A program made the translations under genes and the position numbers. Below, one piece after another: positions 4,937 through 6,488 of a stretch of 6,488 bases of DNA. Each line of letters begins with the position of its first letter. The stretch's first letter is position 1. The DNA lies in the NCBI GenBank assembly GCA_946626015.1, contig CAMOTT010000114.1, forward strand, positions 1 through 6,488, read 5' to 3'. The notes below the pieces were generated by a model. It saw only the letters and a list, made by a program, of their open reading frames with translations. It did not search any database and was not told the origin of the DNA. The stretch comes from an uncultured Clostridia bacterium (GTDB lineage Bacteria; Bacillota; Clostridia; Oscillospirales; Acutalibacteraceae).

Positions 4937-5632
4937 ATGAATCTGTTCATAAAACGGCTGTTTGATATCGTCGCCGCTCTGCTGCTTTCCGTTATATTTA
5001 TCCCTGTGTGGATCATCGTTGCAATAGCCATAAAGGCGGACTCAAAGGGTTCCATTTTTTTTAAACAGGAAAGGCGCACCAAGGACGGCAGGGTCTTTTG
5101 GATGTTCAAGTTCCGCACCATGGTGGCGGACGCCGAGCAGATGGGCGCCGGGCTGTTCGTCTATGAGGACGATGACCGGGTCACTAAAGTCGGTCATTTT
5201 CTGAGGAACACCAGCATCGACGAGCTGCCTCAGCTCTTCAATATACTCAAAGGCGATATGTCCTTCATCGGCCCCAGACCCTGCGTCAAGTATGAGCTGG
5301 GTGATTTTGAGACCCTGAACAGCACATACAAAAAGCGCTTTCAAATGAAGGCGGGGCTGACGGGACTTGCCCAGTGCAATGAAAGGAACTGCTGCGGCTG
5401 GGACAAAAAGGTTCTCTACGATAACGAATACATTGACCTGTTCAAAAAAAGAGGGATCCTGATAGATATCGCGATACTTTTCAAAACCGTGTTTTTTGTT
5501 TTCAGCAGGAAGCACGTTTATGAAACCAAAGCCGACGAATCAATGACCGCGGAGGAAGCCGCAAAGGCGGAGGAAGAACGCATAATAAGGCTGGCGCATT
5601 TGCCGGACGGAGATGAAAACAATGAAGTATGA
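4937..5632 (+). CDS. Monotopic phosphoglycosyl transferase (bacterial sugar transferase family)
   Basis: A 231-residue minimal enzyme of the Bac_transf (PF02397) family. These enzymes move a sugar-1-phosphate from a nucleotide sugar to undecaprenyl phosphate, the first membrane step of capsule, exopolysaccharide or glycoprotein glycan assembly. Residues 9-33 form the re-entrant membrane helix, with the helix-breaking Pro23. GSIFFKQER (38-46) and FWMFKFRTM (54-62) are family signatures. Asp95-Glu96 in SIDELPQ is the catalytic dyad (D93-E94 in PglC). GDMSFIGPRP (106-115) and KAGLTGLAQ (138-146) follow. The N-terminal domains of WcaJ-type enzymes are absent, as in PglC. The tail (about 198-231) is rich in Ala and Glu and probably helical. 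I prefer ATG 4937, preceded by GGGTAGG, to the TTG at 4919 that overlaps the previous stop. It starts 14 nt after the PLP gene and overlaps the aminotransferase by 11 nt. The sugar transferred cannot be told from sequence. Confidence 0.94.
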   Translation: MNLFIKRLFDIVAALLLSVIFIPVWIIVAIAIKADSKGSIFFKQERRTKDGRVFWMFKFRTMVADAEQMGAGLFVYEDDDRVTKVGHFLRNTSIDELPQLFNILKGDMSFIGPRPCVKYELGDFETLNSTYKKRFQMKAGLTGLAQCNERNCCGWDKKVLYDNEYIDLFKKRGILIDIAILFKTVFFVFSRKHVYETKADESMTAEEAAKAEEERIIRLAHLPDGDENNEV

Positions 5633-6488
5633 CGTTGCCGAAAGACTTATATGGTTAAAAGACGAGCTCGTTCACGTCAACGACGCCAAAATAAACGTAC
5701 TCTCCCCCTCTTCGCAGTTCGGGCTGAACGTTTTTGAGGGCATACCCTGTTACTGGAACGGGGAGGAAAAACAGCTCTACGCCTTCCGGCTGGAGGAGCA
5801 TTACAACCGTCTGCTCCGCTCCGCCCGTTTGCTGCAAATCGATTGCCCCTACACGGCGGAGGAGATGAAAAAAGCCCTGACAGACGTTGTCAGAGCAAAC
5901 GAGTACCGTGAAAATATTTCCGTGCGCCAAACCCTTTTTGTGGACGGCTTCGGTTCCTGGGGCTCCTCGGAGCCTGTTGAAATGTTTGTGGCTCCCATCC
6001 CAAGGGGCAGCATCAGCAAAGAGTACAACAAAACAGGTCTCAACGCCTGCATCACCTCCTGGAGAAGGATAAATGACAATACCCTCCCCCCGAGGATAAA
6101 ATGCGGCGCGAACTACATCAACAGCCGCGTCGGGCAAAGGGAGGCTCTGCGCAACGGTTACGATACCTGTATTTTTTTGAACGAGGCGGGCAAGGTGTCC
6201 GAAGGGCCGGGTTCCTGTCTGTTCATAGTAACCGGAGACAAACTTGTGACTCCCCTTATCACCGACGGGGTGCTTGAGAGCATCACAAGGGCTTCGGTCA
6301 TGGAGCTTGCCGGGCATCTGGGGCTTGAGGCGGAAGAAAGGACTGTTGACAGGACGGAGCTCTACACCTGTGACGAAGCGTTCCTGTGCGGCTCCGCCAT
6401 GGAGGTCACACCCGTCGTTGCGATAGACGGCTATAAAACCGACTCCTGCGATATAGCCTTGAAACTGCGTCAGGCTTACCTTGACGCA
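5622..6488 (+). CDS. Class IV aminotransferase, branched-chain (IlvE) type, 3' end outside window
   Basis: Partial gene; 289 residues are visible, of the usual 300-310. It is a fold-type IV PLP transaminase. Motifs run in the IlvE order: FGLNVFEGIPCY (33-44), VRQTLF (101-106) whose Arg102 corresponds to the carboxylate-binding Arg97 of E. coli IlvE, RIKCGANY (158-165) with the PLP lysine Lys160, KVSEGPGSCLF (191-201) with the ring-nitrogen Glu194, VLESITR (217-223) and CGSAMEVTPV (256-265). The E. coli enzyme has FEGIR where this has FEGIP, and GTA where this has GSA, so the substrate pocket may differ from the housekeeping enzyme. Family members transfer amino groups between glutamate and branched 2-oxo acids; D-amino-acid aminotransferases and aminodeoxychorismate lyases are relatives but fit the motifs less well. 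ATG 5622 sits in the sugar-transferase 3' end, 9 nt after GGAG (5609-5612); an in-frame ATG at 5613 touches that site. The context favours a dedicated glycan-linked role over leucine or valine synthesis. Confidence 0.92.
   Translation, partial: MKYDVAERLIWLKDELVHVNDAKINVLSPSSQFGLNVFEGIPCYWNGEEKQLYAFRLEEHYNRLLRSARLLQIDCPYTAEEMKKALTDVVRANEYRENISVRQTLFVDGFGSWGSSEPVEMFVAPIPRGSISKEYNKTGLNACITSWRRINDNTLPPRIKCGANYINSRVGQREALRNGYDTCIFLNEAGKVSEGPGSCLFIVTGDKLVTPLITDGVLESITRASVMELAGHLGLEAEERTVDRTELYTCDEAFLCGSAMEVTPVVAIDGYKTDSCDIALKLRQAYLDA

Noticed and set aside
5655..6317. Minus-strand open frame of 220 codons
   Set aside because: It is antisense to the aminotransferase, whose catalytic motifs are intact, and no protein family is recognisable in it.
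5622..6488. Housekeeping ilvE
   Set aside because: Family motifs agree, but the operon context and the changed pocket residues (FEGIP, GSA) make the gene symbol unsafe.
1..6488. CRISPR arrays, tRNA or rRNA genes, insertion sequences, attachment sites
   Set aside because: Both strands were scanned by eye; no spaced direct repeats, tRNA-like cloverleaf, transposase motif or long terminal inverted repeats were found.

Overview
The window looks like a Gram-positive anaerobe of the Clostridia, most plausibly a gut Ruminococcaceae/Oscillospiraceae-type bacterium. This is an inference from several signs: AGGAGG-like ribosome binding sites, a cyclophilin made as a lipoprotein, a DUF4430 protein with a membrane anchor, a secreted protein with two InlB-type (Flg_new) repeats, GC-rich coding DNA and AT-rich intergenic DNA with consensus sigma-A promoters. 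No rRNA, tRNA, CRISPR array, insertion sequence or phage gene was seen, so genus is not assigned.

Layout. The left part is on the minus strand: the 5' end of a GH27 alpha-galactosidase (1-399, running off the left edge) with its own promoter, then a two-gene unit made of a DUF4430 protein (1162-1581, TTG start) followed by a lipoprotein peptidyl-prolyl isomerase (509-1138). A divergent AT-rich promoter region (1582-1794) separates this from a plus-strand monocistronic gene for a secreted InlB-repeat protein (1795-2709), which ends at an intrinsic terminator (2724-2759).

The right part is a plus-strand operon starting at a perfect consensus promoter (TTGACA, 17 bp, TATAAT; 2793-2821). It holds a CitE/HpcH-type aldolase-lyase (2885-3721), a fold-type III PLP decarboxylase-like enzyme (3711-4922), a small membrane phosphoglycosyl transferase (4937-5632) and a class IV, IlvE-like aminotransferase (5622 to beyond the right edge). 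The genes overlap by 11 nt twice and are 14 nt apart once, so they are very likely co-transcribed and translationally coupled.

How they may work together. The phosphoglycosyl transferase places the operon in lipid-linked glycan synthesis. The other three enzymes are a carbon-carbon lyase/aldolase, an amino-acid decarboxylase-like protein and a transaminase. Together they look like a small custom route to an amine or amino-acid-like group that could decorate the glycan or its carrier. That pathway is inferred from gene content only, the operon continues past the window, and no substrate can be read from the sequence. It is the best candidate here for something undescribed.
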